Of a stretch of 64,000 nt of DNA, positions 23,179-31,315 are shown piece after piece. Both the position numbers and the translations under genes were made by a program. The notes beneath the pieces were generated by a model, which was given only the letters and a program-made list of their open reading frames with translations, did not search any database and was not told the DNA's origin. Numbering within the stretch: the stretch's first letter is position 1; each line of letters starts with the position of its first letter. This DNA comes from Bradyrhizobium niftali (GTDB lineage Bacteria; Pseudomonadota; Alphaproteobacteria; Rhizobiales; Xanthobacteraceae), in contig NZ_SPQT01000031.1 in assembly GCF_004571025.1 (NCBI RefSeq), positions 1-64,000 on the forward strand. Reading direction: 5' to 3'.

Positions 23179-24845
23179 GGCGTGATCTCCGCGGGGATCC
23201 TCGCACCGCCGGCGAGCCAATCGCTGTAGGTGCGGAATTTCAATCCGAGCTTGTCGTAGTAGACAACCAGGTAACCGTCGTTGCCGCGGGCCACCGCCTC
23301 CGGGTTCACGCGTTCGACCTCCTGCGCCATGACACCGACATAGGCCTTGTTGCTACCGAGATAGCTGAAGCGGTAATAGCCGAGCCCGTTGGCGAGATAG
23401 CCGAGCAAGACGACGTCGTGCTTCAACGCGATATCGGAACGCCGGCCGCCGCCGCCTCCCCGTCCGCCGCCACCGCCGCCTCGGAAGCCGCCTCCGGCAG
23501 ACATGCCGCCACCGCCACGCCCGGCGAAGCTCGGCCCACCGCCACCGCGGGGCATGCTCGCCATGCTCGACCGCCCGCGGGCGGAGGCCGCTGCAGCCGC
23601 TCTGCCAGAGGAAACGTTCATGGCACCGCCGCGGCTGCCTCCACCACCGCGATTGGCAGAAGCTGCGCGATTGCCGCCACCGGCGCTGCCGCGGTTGGCG
23701 GCCTTGGCGCGGTCGCCACCACCCTTGGCTCGATCGCCTCCGCCCTTCGCACTCCCCTTGGCGCGATCCGCAGCGCCGGCGCGATCGCCGCCACCGGGCC
23801 GGTCCCGCGTACCCGCACGGTCGCCGGCGCGGTCACCCGCTCGATCTCCTGCACGATCGCCCGCTCGATCAGCTGCACCGGCGCCCGGTCGATCCTTGAG
23901 GACCTGCTGGCCGTCGCGGCCGCGAAAGTCCATCCGGTCCGCGGCGCCCGCCTTCAGATTGTTGTTGCCAAAACGCTGCTGAACATTGGTGTTGTTGTAG
24001 CGCACGCCCTGGCGGTGCGCCGGATTGTGCTGCCAGCCATTTGCGATGTTGGTGGTCCGGTGATTGACATAGACGTTGCGGTTGCCCCAGTTGCAGCCGC
24101 CGCCCCAGTAATTGCCCCAGCGTCCGATCGCCCAGGCGGTCCCAAACGCGAGACCTGCCGCGACCACGCCTGCGCCGATATAGGACGGATAGCCGAAGTA
24201 ATATGGCGGGTACTCCGCGTAGGGCCAGTCCCCGTAAACGGCGGCTGGCTCGTAGTACGGCACGTACATCGTTCCCGGCTCGGCCGGTTCGATGACGACC
24301 ACCTGCCTGTTTTCCTGCGTCTGAACACTGACCTTCTGCTGCTTGGTCGTGACGAGCTTCTTGTTGTCATAGGCCTTGGTGCGCAATCGCTGGATCGCAT
24401 CCATCACGTCCGGCTGCTGCGCGAGCACGGCGTCACCCAGGCTCTTGGTCCAATCGAGCTTGTCATTCATCATCGTCAGAACGTCCGCCGTGCTGGCGAG
24501 CGCCTTGACGCTGTCGTCCCAGGCCTGCTTCTCGACCTCAGTCTTGAGCGCATCGCCCTTCAGCGACTTGTGTTCTTTCAGCCAGCGATCGGCCTGCACG
24601 ACTTCCAGCGGATAGGTCGACGCGGCCAGCACATTGGCCAGCAACTCGTCAGGATAGAGCGCGATCGGCGCCACCAGCGCTTCGAGCTGCTCGGGCTTCA
24701 GGAGTTCGGCGCTTGGCGGAGCCTGGCTTGCCGGCTGCGCCTGAGCGGTTGGAGCAGCAGGTTTGTCGGCCGTCTGCGCCGAGGCGACGGCCGGGATGGC
24801 CATCAAAAGCGCGAGCGCCATCACGATCCTGGCACAACGAAGCAT
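23175..24845 (-). CDS. DUF3300 protein with Gly/Arg repeats and an S74-chaperone-like C-terminus
   Basis: 556 residues from MLRCARIVMALALLMAIPAV (signal peptide). DUF3300 covers about residues 50-270 (EQLEALVAPIALYPDELLAN, YPLEVVQADRWLKEH, MYVPYYEP). Then a disordered stretch with tandem AGDR units and GGG runs, and a C-terminal domain RRSDIALKHDVVLLGYLANG, LGYYRFSYLG, VGVMAQEVERVNPEAV, which matches the pattern of the peptidase S74/intramolecular chaperone domain of phage tail spikes. The ribosome site GGAGGG decides ATG 24845 over an upstream GTG (24866). A FixK box lies 61 bp before that start. First gene of a three-gene overlapping operon. Confidence 0.9.
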   Translation of the reverse strand: MLRCARIVMALALLMAIPAVASAQTADKPAAPTAQAQPASQAPPSAELLKPEQLEALVAPIALYPDELLANVLAASTYPLEVVQADRWLKEHKSLKGDALKTEVEKQAWDDSVKALASTADVLTMMNDKLDWTKSLGDAVLAQQPDVMDAIQRLRTKAYDNKKLVTTKQQKVSVQTQENRQVVVIEPAEPGTMYVPYYEPAAVYGDWPYAEYPPYYFGYPSYIGAGVVAAGLAFGTAWAIGRWGNYWGGGCNWGNRNVYVNHRTTNIANGWQHNPAHRQGVRYNNTNVQQRFGNNNLKAGAADRMDFRGRDGQQVLKDRPGAGAADRAGDRAGDRAGDRAGDRAGTRDRPGGGDRAGAADRAKGSAKGGGDRAKGGGDRAKAANRGSAGGGNRAASANRGGGGSRGGAMNVSSGRAAAAASARGRSSMASMPRGGGGPSFAGRGGGGMSAGGGFRGGGGGGRGGGGGRRSDIALKHDVVLLGYLANGLGYYRFSYLGSNKAYVGVMAQEVERVNPEAVARGNDGYLVVYYDKLGLKFRTYSDWLAGGARIPAEITP

Positions 24846-24899
24846 CACACCCTCCATCCGAGTCACCCTTGGAGGATCGATCCGCGGCCCGATCGTTCT

Positions 24900-24913
24900 T
24901 TGACAAAGATCAA
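24900..24913. promoter_or_regulatory. FixK/FNR box (TTGACAAAGATCAA)
   Basis: TTGAC-AAAG-ATCAA, centre about 61 bp before the DUF3300 start at 24845 and after the end of the histidine kinase gene (24966, same strand). It suggests that the DUF3300 operon has its own low-oxygen promoter. Confidence 0.75.
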
Positions 24914-24965
24914 GGGAAATGCCTGCGTCCCGGTTGCGTTAATCGTGCTGCTGCAACGCGAAAGC

Positions 24966-26852
24966 CTAGCGCGCGATCGGGAGCTTGATCTTGAACAGCG
25001 CCCCGCCGGAGGGCGCGTTCTCGGCGGAAATCGTGCCATGGTGCGCCTCGACGATGGTCCGGGCGATCGCGAGGCCCATGCCCATGCCCTGCGGCTTGGT
25101 GGTGAAAAACGGATTGAAAATGCTGTTGAGATCATCCATCGCGATGCCTCCGCCGGTGTCAGCGATCCGGATCTCCGCCCAGGCACCGGAAACGTTCGTC
25201 GTTACACTGATGTCGCGTTTGCCGGCCTGAATTTCGGACATCGCGTCCAAGGCATTGACAATGAGATTGAGCACAACCTGCTGGAGGTGAATCGGATCGC
25301 CCCGGACGTAAAGTTCGGCCGTCACCGGAACGTAGTTCAACACGACGCCTCGTCCCTTGGCCACATCTGCGACGAACCCGATGACATCCCCCACGGTATC
25401 GTTCAGTTCGATGTATCGAAGTTCAAAGGGCGTCTTTTTCAGCATGCTGCGCAGCCGTCGGATCACTTCGCTCGCCCGGTGATCGTCGCGCCTGATGTCG
25501 GCCAGGATGGCTCTGAGTTCATCGAGGTTCGGCGAGGCGCTCTTCAGCATGAGCTCCGCTGTCTCGGCGTTGGTCAGGATCGCGCCGAGCGGCTGGTTCA
25601 GCTCGTGCGCGATGGAGGTCGTCATCTCGCCGGCGGCCGCATAGCGGCTGAGATGCGCGAGCTCCGCCAGGCGTTGCCGCGACTCGACGTCCGCCAGTCG
25701 GCGTCGGCGACGCTCGTGGAGTAGCCCGCTGATCAGCCCGCCCTGGACCAGGAACGCCGCTGCGATCATTGCCAATTGCCAACGATATCTTTCCCAGAGC
25801 CCCTGCTCGCGAAATAGAACCTCGCTTCCCGTCGGCAAATCACTCTCGCTGATGCCCCAACGCTGCATCTCGCGCCAGTCGTATCTCGGCGCGGCAAATC
25901 CGATCGGTTCGATCTTGATGTCGCCCGGCCTCTCGCCCGCGAAGATTCGGAGCGCCACGCTGACAGTTGCCTTGCTGGACTCGGATATCGAGTGCATCGG
26001 GCCGCCGACGGTTTCACGACCGAAAAATGCTTCCTGGTAAGAGAAAATCGGCGCGTTGGCGACGGCGTGCAGCCTGCGCAAGGCCAGATCGCCTTCGTGG
26101 GCGACGCCGGCACCGTCGACCGACATCAGTTGCCAGAACAGCACCGTATGCGGAGGCAGCGCGGAGGCACGCTTCAATATCTCCTCGAACGACAGGTCTG
26201 CGTACCAGATCAGTTCGAACCGGTTCTCGAATGGCTTGACCTCCCGTTTGAGTTCATTGAGCCAGAACCTCTCGATAGGCGATGCGCCGATGACCACGGC
26301 AATTGTCCGGGTTTCCGGCAACACCTGAAGAATGCTGCCGAAGAAGGCTCCGAAGTCGTTACGCACGGGAACGACGACGTCGTTTTTGGCCATGGCCGCC
26401 CGGTTCACCTGCCGTTCCTCGACCGCCGTCATCACCAGCGGCGTATCCGGGAAAAGCTGCTCGCGATATTTCTGGACGAAGCGCGCTGCCGGTGCTCCGA
26501 GAGTCATCACCATATCGGGCGGGCTAGTGCGGTACAGGGAGCGCAGATAGTCGACAAACGGCTCTTCAGGTCCTGGGTTGTTGAACCGGGCCGTCAGCAG
26601 CGCGTGCTCCTGGATGTCGAGTGGAAACGCGGATTGCTGTTCGAACTCGGCCTTGATGCTCCGGGCATATTCGCTCCAGGGCCGGAAGTCCCGACCAAAG
26701 GAATGGAGCAGCAGGAGCCGTTTGGGTTCGTTGTGATCGGCGGCAAGGGCCGGCGGCAGCAGAGCGGCCCAGACCAGCAGACATAGACTGAACCGTGCAA
26801 CGACGATCAGCCAGCTCGACTTGATCGGGGCCGTAGCAATGCGCCCGCTCAT
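24966..26852 (-). CDS. Sensor histidine kinase with periplasmic ABC-substrate-like domain
   Basis: 628 residues. Signal/first helix near residues 15-35, then a periplasmic domain (KRLLLLHSFGRDFRPWSEYA, PPDMVMTLGAPAARFVQKYR, IAVVIGASPIERFWL) of the ABC-type substrate-binding kind found in some kinases. A second helix near 355-375, coiled coil, the phosphoacceptor SIAHELNQPLGAIL (His near 414), and HATPase boxes NLIVNALDAM, IADTGGGIAMDDL, FFTTKPQGMGMGLAI. This belongs to the DctB/FixL-like HK family. GGAG before ATG 26852. No response regulator lies beside it; nearest are at 41715 and 42270. Confidence 0.9.
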   Translation of the reverse strand: MSGRIATAPIKSSWLIVVARFSLCLLVWAALLPPALAADHNEPKRLLLLHSFGRDFRPWSEYARSIKAEFEQQSAFPLDIQEHALLTARFNNPGPEEPFVDYLRSLYRTSPPDMVMTLGAPAARFVQKYREQLFPDTPLVMTAVEERQVNRAAMAKNDVVVPVRNDFGAFFGSILQVLPETRTIAVVIGASPIERFWLNELKREVKPFENRFELIWYADLSFEEILKRASALPPHTVLFWQLMSVDGAGVAHEGDLALRRLHAVANAPIFSYQEAFFGRETVGGPMHSISESSKATVSVALRIFAGERPGDIKIEPIGFAAPRYDWREMQRWGISESDLPTGSEVLFREQGLWERYRWQLAMIAAAFLVQGGLISGLLHERRRRRLADVESRQRLAELAHLSRYAAAGEMTTSIAHELNQPLGAILTNAETAELMLKSASPNLDELRAILADIRRDDHRASEVIRRLRSMLKKTPFELRYIELNDTVGDVIGFVADVAKGRGVVLNYVPVTAELYVRGDPIHLQQVVLNLIVNALDAMSEIQAGKRDISVTTNVSGAWAEIRIADTGGGIAMDDLNSIFNPFFTTKPQGMGMGLAIARTIVEAHHGTISAENAPSGGALFKIKLPIAR

Positions 26853-26978
26853 GCTTTCTCCAGGAGAGTAGCCGCCTACTGGCCACACTCTAGCGCAAAT
26901 TGTCCAGGCGCCAATCGTCCTCGCGCCATCGCATCAGCAGCGCGTGGTGAACCGGCCGTGGGCGTCCACGCCCCCGCA

Positions 26979-28211
26979 TCAGTGCCCGCTCAGGACGAGC
27001 GTCTTGATCGGCAACAGCAGTGCCTGGATACGTAACAGCAACGCGTGCACGAGGCCGACGCCATCGACCACATGCAGCGCGATCTTGCGGAAGGTGCCCG
27101 TGTCCTTTGCGCTGATCTCTTCGTGATTACTGGTATAGGCGTTCACGATGCAGCTGCTGCCCGCCGTCACGCCGTCGAGGCCGCCTTTGTAGAGCGGTTC
27201 AAGAAAGACCAGGATGGTACCGGGACGAGCGATGTTTTGCGGATCGATCAACTGCTCGCCGGAGCGGAACTGGCCGGCGGCAATGTAGTCCTGCACCGTC
27301 GTAATCACCATCGGGATGATAACCCAGGGCTTTGACATGCAGGTCGCTTCCGCCACCATCCCTTCCTTCATCACCTGCGCCTCGATCTGGCCGAAGCCCG
27401 CCTGTAGGGCCCCGCGGCCGGCGCCTTCCGGGATCAGCACGCCGGCCGGACGCATCAACTGGTTGACGACATCGCCTGGGCGAACCAGGAACTGCTCGAC
27501 GCGTCCGTCGACGCCGGCGCGAACCGTTGTCTTGTCAAGATCGACCTGGGCCTGAGCCAGCGCTGCCTCGGCGCTCGCCTTTTGTGCCGGAATGAGCGTC
27601 GTTACCTGCAAGCTCGCCGATTGCTTTGCAGCGGTGGCCGCGTCAACGCCGGCCTGGCGCTGATCGACCAGCACCTGGAGCTTCTCGATGTCGCGCTGCG
27701 GAACGATGCCGGGATTGCGGCGCTGCAGGTCGGACTTGGTGTCGAGCTCGTCCTTGGCTTGCTGATAATTGGCTTTGGCCTCCTGAATCTGCGCTTCGGC
27801 CCTGACCACCTCGGATTGCGCCGCCAACATGGACGCTTCGACCTCGGCGACCTTGCGCGCGGCGGTCTCGAACGCGGCCCGCTGCCTGGAACTGTCGAGC
27901 GTAAACAGCACGTCACCCTGCTTCACCGGTTCGCTGAATCCGACCTTCACCTCGGCCACCCGCCCTGACCCTTCGGGGAGGATGGGCACGGTGCGGAAAT
28001 AGAGCGCGGCCGAAGTGGTGGAGGGATGGAAATAGAAGATCATCGTGATCAGCGAGACCGTCAGCATCAGGCAGCCGGTAATGCCCCATCTGAGCTCGTA
28101 CCAGACCGAGAAGAAGGTGATCTCCTTGCCGAAACGCTTGCCCTGGGCATAGCGGCGGTAGAGGTAGTCGGGCAAAATCGTGAGGAGCGAGCAGAACATG
28201 AGCTCAAACAT
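26979..28211 (-). CDS. HlyD-family membrane-fusion protein
   Basis: 410 residues. One N-terminal membrane helix (GITGCLMLTVSLITMIFYF), a lipoyl-type half (GSGRVAEVKVGFSEPVKQG), a long alpha-helical hairpin about residues 105-230 rich in Ala/Gln/Glu, and the returning half (LDKTTVRAGVDGRVEQFLV). It ends with a hydrophobic C-terminal stretch. Typical for HlyD/EmrA adaptors, which pair with an inner-membrane pump, but no pump gene is adjacent; the small membrane protein upstream, whose stop overlaps this start, is the likely partner. Confidence 0.85.
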   Translation of the reverse strand: MFELMFCSLLTILPDYLYRRYAQGKRFGKEITFFSVWYELRWGITGCLMLTVSLITMIFYFHPSTTSAALYFRTVPILPEGSGRVAEVKVGFSEPVKQGDVLFTLDSSRQRAAFETAARKVAEVEASMLAAQSEVVRAEAQIQEAKANYQQAKDELDTKSDLQRRNPGIVPQRDIEKLQVLVDQRQAGVDAATAAKQSASLQVTTLIPAQKASAEAALAQAQVDLDKTTVRAGVDGRVEQFLVRPGDVVNQLMRPAGVLIPEGAGRGALQAGFGQIEAQVMKEGMVAEATCMSKPWVIIPMVITTVQDYIAAGQFRSGEQLIDPQNIARPGTILVFLEPLYKGGLDGVTAGSSCIVNAYTSNHEEISAKDTGTFRKIALHVVDGVGLVHALLLRIQALLLPIKTLVLSGH

Positions 28212-28689
28212 GGCTGCGCTCCTTCTCCTTCGCGGGCCCCGATTGTCCGGGCGGCGATAGACCAGACTCGCGAACCGATGAGGACTCCGCCAGCGCGTCC
28301 CCGGTTTCAACCGGCGTCGCATCGGCGATCTTTTCGACGGAGCCCGCAATGCTGCGCAGCGGCGTGCCGAAATCAGGAAGATCGATGAGCGCAAGCAGCA
28401 GGCCCGCGACCCAGAAGATGTGCATATGGGTAAAGAGCGAAATCAGGCCGAGTACGGCGACGAATTCGAATTGCAGCTTCTGCGACTTGTGCGCCATCCG
28501 CTCGGGCAGGCTGTGCAGTTTCCAATAGAGCGTGCCAACCCACAGCACGGTGCCGATCAGGAAGATGCCCATCACGACCATCAGCGTATCCACCCCGCTT
28601 CCCGGCGCGAGATAGAACGGTAGATGATGCGGGGCCATCGGATGAAGCTGCTCGCTCAACGGTCTCTCCTCTTCGGCCCGCGTGTTCAC
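28204..28689 (-). CDS. Small membrane protein coupled to HlyD
   Basis: 161 residues with two clear membrane helices (TLMVVMGIFLIGTVLWVG and FVAVLGLISLFTHMHIFW plus VAGLLLALI) and a polar, proline-rich C-terminal tail. The start may be 28689 or the Met at codon 18. It overlaps the HlyD gene start by a few bases. A FixK box stands 45 bp upstream, shared with the divergent 28819 gene. Such pairs of a two-helix protein and HlyD without an ABC pump occur in rhizobia; function unknown. Confidence 0.75.
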   Translation of the reverse strand: MNTRAEEERPLSEQLHPMAPHHLPFYLAPGSGVDTLMVVMGIFLIGTVLWVGTLYWKLHSLPERMAHKSQKLQFEFVAVLGLISLFTHMHIFWVAGLLLALIDLPDFGTPLRSIAGSVEKIADATPVETGDALAESSSVRESGLSPPGQSGPAKEKERSHV

Positions 28690-28733
28690 GTCAATGCGGC
28701 GAATGCAGTGTCGGTACCGGGTCTTGCAATTGC

Positions 28734-28747
28734 TTGATCTGAATCAA
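28734..28747. promoter_or_regulatory. FixK/FNR box (TTGATCTGAATCAA), bidirectional
   Basis: TTGAT-CTGA-ATCAA between divergent genes: centre 52 bp before the start at 28689 (minus) and 78 bp before the start at 28819 (plus). Confidence 0.85.
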
Positions 28748-28818
28748 CGGACCTGGAGCGGCCCTACCTAGCCTCGCATGAAAGCTGATGCACAACAGCC
28801 CAACAGGAGCCGCCCGCC

Positions 28819-29271
28819 ATGCCCGGCATCGATGACCTGATCCCCAGTGCCACGCAGATCCGCAAGGAAGCAGCCCTCAAGGAGGCCGAGAAGGCGGACG
28901 AATATGCGCGGCTTGCCGCCGCCGCCGAAGCCGAGAAACGGGCCCTGATTGAACGCCTCAGCAAGCCCTCTGGCAAGACCGAAGAGGAGAAGGTCAAGCT
29001 CGCCTCGACGATCATCCAGCGTGCGGTGCGAAACGGCTTGACCGAGGTTCTGGTCTACCGCTTCCCCAACACGCTATGCACCGACAAGGGCCGCGCCATC
29101 AATCAGATGGAGAAAGGCTGGGAAAGCACATTGACCGGCATCCCGAAAGAGATCTTCCAACTCTGGACCGACCATCTGAAGCCACGTGGCTATCGCATCG
29201 CCTATCAGATCATCGATTTTCCCGGCGGCGTGCCGGGCGACATCGGCATCACGATTTCCTGGGGTGATTGA
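28819..29271 (+). CDS. Hypothetical cytoplasmic protein (150 aa) linked to ppk2
   Basis: A coiled-coil N-terminus (TQIRKEAALKEAEKADEYAR, AAEAEKRALIERLSKPSG) followed by a globular part: IIQRAVRNGLTEVLVYRFPN, TLCTDKGRAINQ, GWESTLTGIPKEIFQLW and IDFPGGVPGDIGITISW. Not a family I can name. First gene after the bidirectional FixK box; ppk2 starts 42 bp after its end. AGGAG before ATG. Possibly a regulator or partner in low-oxygen polyphosphate use, but this is only from context. Confidence 0.75.
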   Translation: MPGIDDLIPSATQIRKEAALKEAEKADEYARLAAAAEAEKRALIERLSKPSGKTEEEKVKLASTIIQRAVRNGLTEVLVYRFPNTLCTDKGRAINQMEKGWESTLTGIPKEIFQLWTDHLKPRGYRIAYQIIDFPGGVPGDIGITISWGD

Positions 29272-29313
29272 GCGCGGGACCGCCGCGTGAGACCTGACGG
29301 CGAAAGGGCGAGC

Positions 29314-30114
29314 ATGGCCAAGGACAAGCCTGCCGAGCGGATGAAGCGCAAGGACTACGAGAAGGAATTGGAGAAGCTCCAAATCGAGCTCTGCCATCTC
29401 CAGGACTATGTCCGAGAGAACAAGCTTCGCGTCATCGTGCTGTTCGAGGGCCGGGACGCGGCCGGAAAGGGCGGAACGATCAAGGCCATCACCGAGAAGG
29501 TCAGCCCGCGCGTGTTTCGCGTGGTTGCGCTACCCGCGCCGTCGGACCGTGAGAAGACCCAGCTCTTCTTCCAGCGTTACATGGAAAAGTTTCCCGCGGG
29601 CGGCGAGATCGTGATCTTCGACCGAAGCTGGTACAACCGCGCCGGCGTCGAATATGTCATGGGCTTCTGTACGCCCAAGGAGCACGATCGTTTCCTGACG
29701 CTCTGTCCCCAGATGGAGAAGTACGTCATCGACGGCGGAATCATGCTGGTCAAGATCTGGCTCGAGGTCGGGATGGACGAGCAGGACCGCCGCTTCAGGG
29801 CCAGGATCGATGATCCAGTAAGGCAATGGAAGCTGAGCCCGATGGACCTGGAATCCTATCGGCGCTGGTACGAGTATTCTCGGGCCCGCGACCTCATGCT
29901 CAAGCGGACGAGCACAAAGCACGCGCCATGGTACATCATCCGTTCCGACGACAAGCGCCGGGCACGGCTGAACTGCATCGCCCATCTGCTGAAGGCAATC
30001 CCCTACAAGCGTATCAAGAAGGACAAGGTCAAGCTGCCGCCGCGCTCCGACAAGGGACGCTACAATGACCAGGCCGGCCTGCGCGGGATGAAGTTCGTCG
30101 CCGAGCGATATTGA
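29314..30114 (+). CDS. ppk2: Polyphosphate kinase 2 (PPK2)
   Basis: 266 residues, single-domain PPK2. Walker A EGRDAAGKGGTIK (about 45-58), Walker B IVIFDRSWYNRAGVEYVMGF (about 104-123, cut here at 20), the lid region with ARIDDPVRQWKLSPMD, and APWYIIRSDDKRRARLNCI. These enzymes transfer phosphate between polyphosphate and nucleoside diphosphates or monophosphates. Start at 29314 is preferred over an upstream GTG-type extension. As second gene after a FixK box, it would allow nucleotide recharging from polyphosphate when respiration fails. Confidence 0.95.
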   Translation: MAKDKPAERMKRKDYEKELEKLQIELCHLQDYVRENKLRVIVLFEGRDAAGKGGTIKAITEKVSPRVFRVVALPAPSDREKTQLFFQRYMEKFPAGGEIVIFDRSWYNRAGVEYVMGFCTPKEHDRFLTLCPQMEKYVIDGGIMLVKIWLEVGMDEQDRRFRARIDDPVRQWKLSPMDLESYRRWYEYSRARDLMLKRTSTKHAPWYIIRSDDKRRARLNCIAHLLKAIPYKRIKKDKVKLPPRSDKGRYNDQAGLRGMKFVAERY

Positions 30115-30208
30115 CGAGGATCGGGCCGCGCGATGACGCGGCTCGATCGCTCGACGCCTGAACCCTCACTGCCAACGGAGCACCGTCCCGACCGTCAGCA
30201 GCGCGTTC

Positions 30209-30679
30209 TCAGTATCGATACTGGTTAGGATACTGCGGACAGACCCAATTGCCGTAGGTGTCCTGATAACAGCCATTATTATTGTAGTTGTTGTTGTAGT
30301 ATCCATAGGCGCCGATTGCGGCGGCCCCGGCGGCAGCACCGTAGGCTGCGCCGCGGTAGCCGTACCGGGGATAACCAGCGACCGGACGACCTGGCCGACC
30401 GGCAACGGGGTAACCTGGACGGCCCGGACGACCGGCGATCGGATGGCTCGGTCGTGGGCCTCCGACGCGATAGCCGCGTCCGCCACCACCGTGGATCCGG
30501 CCGGCGTGAACCGCGCCGCCACGATAGCCGCCACCGTGGAAGCCCCCGGCCCGCATGCCTCCTCCACCGCCGCGAAAACCGCCACCACCGCCACCGCGAC
30601 GGGCGTAGGCATCATCGGGAATGAGCGTAGCGGTGAGAAGAACGAAGGCCGCAACAGCTGCGAGAAGATAACGAAGCAT
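30209..30679 (-). CDS. Secreted glycine/arginine/tyrosine-rich protein
   Basis: 156 residues. Signal peptide MLRYLLAAVAAFVLLTATLI, then low complexity: RRGGGGGGFRGGGGG, AGRPGRPGYPVAGRPGRPV, an alanine run, and a tail YYNNNYNNNGCYQDTYGNW with VCPQYPN. Such proteins are common in Bradyrhizobium near stress genes and are thought to be surface-associated. It may be the last gene of the decarboxylase operon (170 bp after the 30849 gene) or stand alone. Confidence 0.7.
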   Translation of the reverse strand: MLRYLLAAVAAFVLLTATLIPDDAYARRGGGGGGFRGGGGGMRAGGFHGGGYRGGAVHAGRIHGGGGRGYRVGGPRPSHPIAGRPGRPGYPVAGRPGRPVAGYPRYGYRGAAYGAAAGAAAIGAYGYYNNNYNNNGCYQDTYGNWVCPQYPNQYRY

Positions 30680-30848
30680 GGCTAGTCCTCCCTCGATATA
30701 GGGGGTGCCGTGATCCGCACTTCGACGATGCCTCGCGAATCGCGGGCGGCACCTAATGGCATTCCGAGCGGCGGTCTCCTCCGCTTGGCCTGGACGAGAG
30801 GAGCCGCCGCGCATCGAGCCGCGCTGAGGCGGCCCGATCGCTTCGCGT

Positions 30849-31283
30849 CTATTTCAAACGGATGGTCACACCACCCACGGCAGCCGACACTTCGGCGCCG
30901 ACCTTCGGACCGCTGAGCTGCAGGATCACGCCGTTGGCGTTCTGCAGTTGAACGGCTCCCGCACCCGCCGCAATGGCGCCGCCTGCTCCGCCCACCGCGT
31001 AGGAGCCTTCGATGGATGCAGGGCCCCTCAAATTGAGGGCGCGGCCAACCAGCTTGGTGGTCGAGGCGCCGATCGTGAACCCGACGCTCATGCCGGATAC
31101 GGTAAAGGGATATTTCTTGCCCCGAAGGAGCAGAACACCTTCGCCACCGCCGACGCCGACGATGAAGCCGCCCTTGGTGAAGACGACTGCCACCTGCCCG
31201 GTCTCGGCACGCGATGGCGTGCTGAAGCCGGCGACGATTGCGAGCGAGGTAGCCAGGACTGCGCCGATAGCAAGCTTTCTCAT
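30849..31283 (-). CDS. Secreted glycine-rich beta protein, paralogue of 21810 gene
   Basis: 144 residues. Signal peptide MRKLAIGAVLATSLAIVAG ending PSRAE. Mature: GQVAVVFTKGGFIVGVGGGE, GVLLLRGKKYPFTVSGMSVG, FTIGASTTKLVGRALNLRG, ending LSGPKVGAEVSAAVGGVTI. It is a clear paralogue of the protein at 21810. It starts 32 bp after the stop of the AspT-type transporter, on the same strand, so both copies close operons that begin at FixK boxes. Family and function unknown; perhaps SYLF-like. Confidence 0.75.
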   Translation of the reverse strand: MRKLAIGAVLATSLAIVAGFSTPSRAETGQVAVVFTKGGFIVGVGGGEGVLLLRGKKYPFTVSGMSVGFTIGASTTKLVGRALNLRGPASIEGSYAVGGAGGAIAAGAGAVQLQNANGVILQLSGPKVGAEVSAAVGGVTIRLK

Positions 31284-31315
31284 GACGTCGAGTTCCCCTT
31301 TGATTGTCGCGCCCG

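Noticed and set aside
23770..23900. Short tandem repeats resembling a repeat array
   Set aside because: They are codons for the AGDR units of the DUF3300 protein; there are no unique spacers, so not CRISPR.
23160..25724. Plus-strand 854-residue open frame
   Set aside because: It runs opposite DUF3300, DUF2950 and the kinase, which all have clear domains; GC-rich sequence gives long shadow frames.
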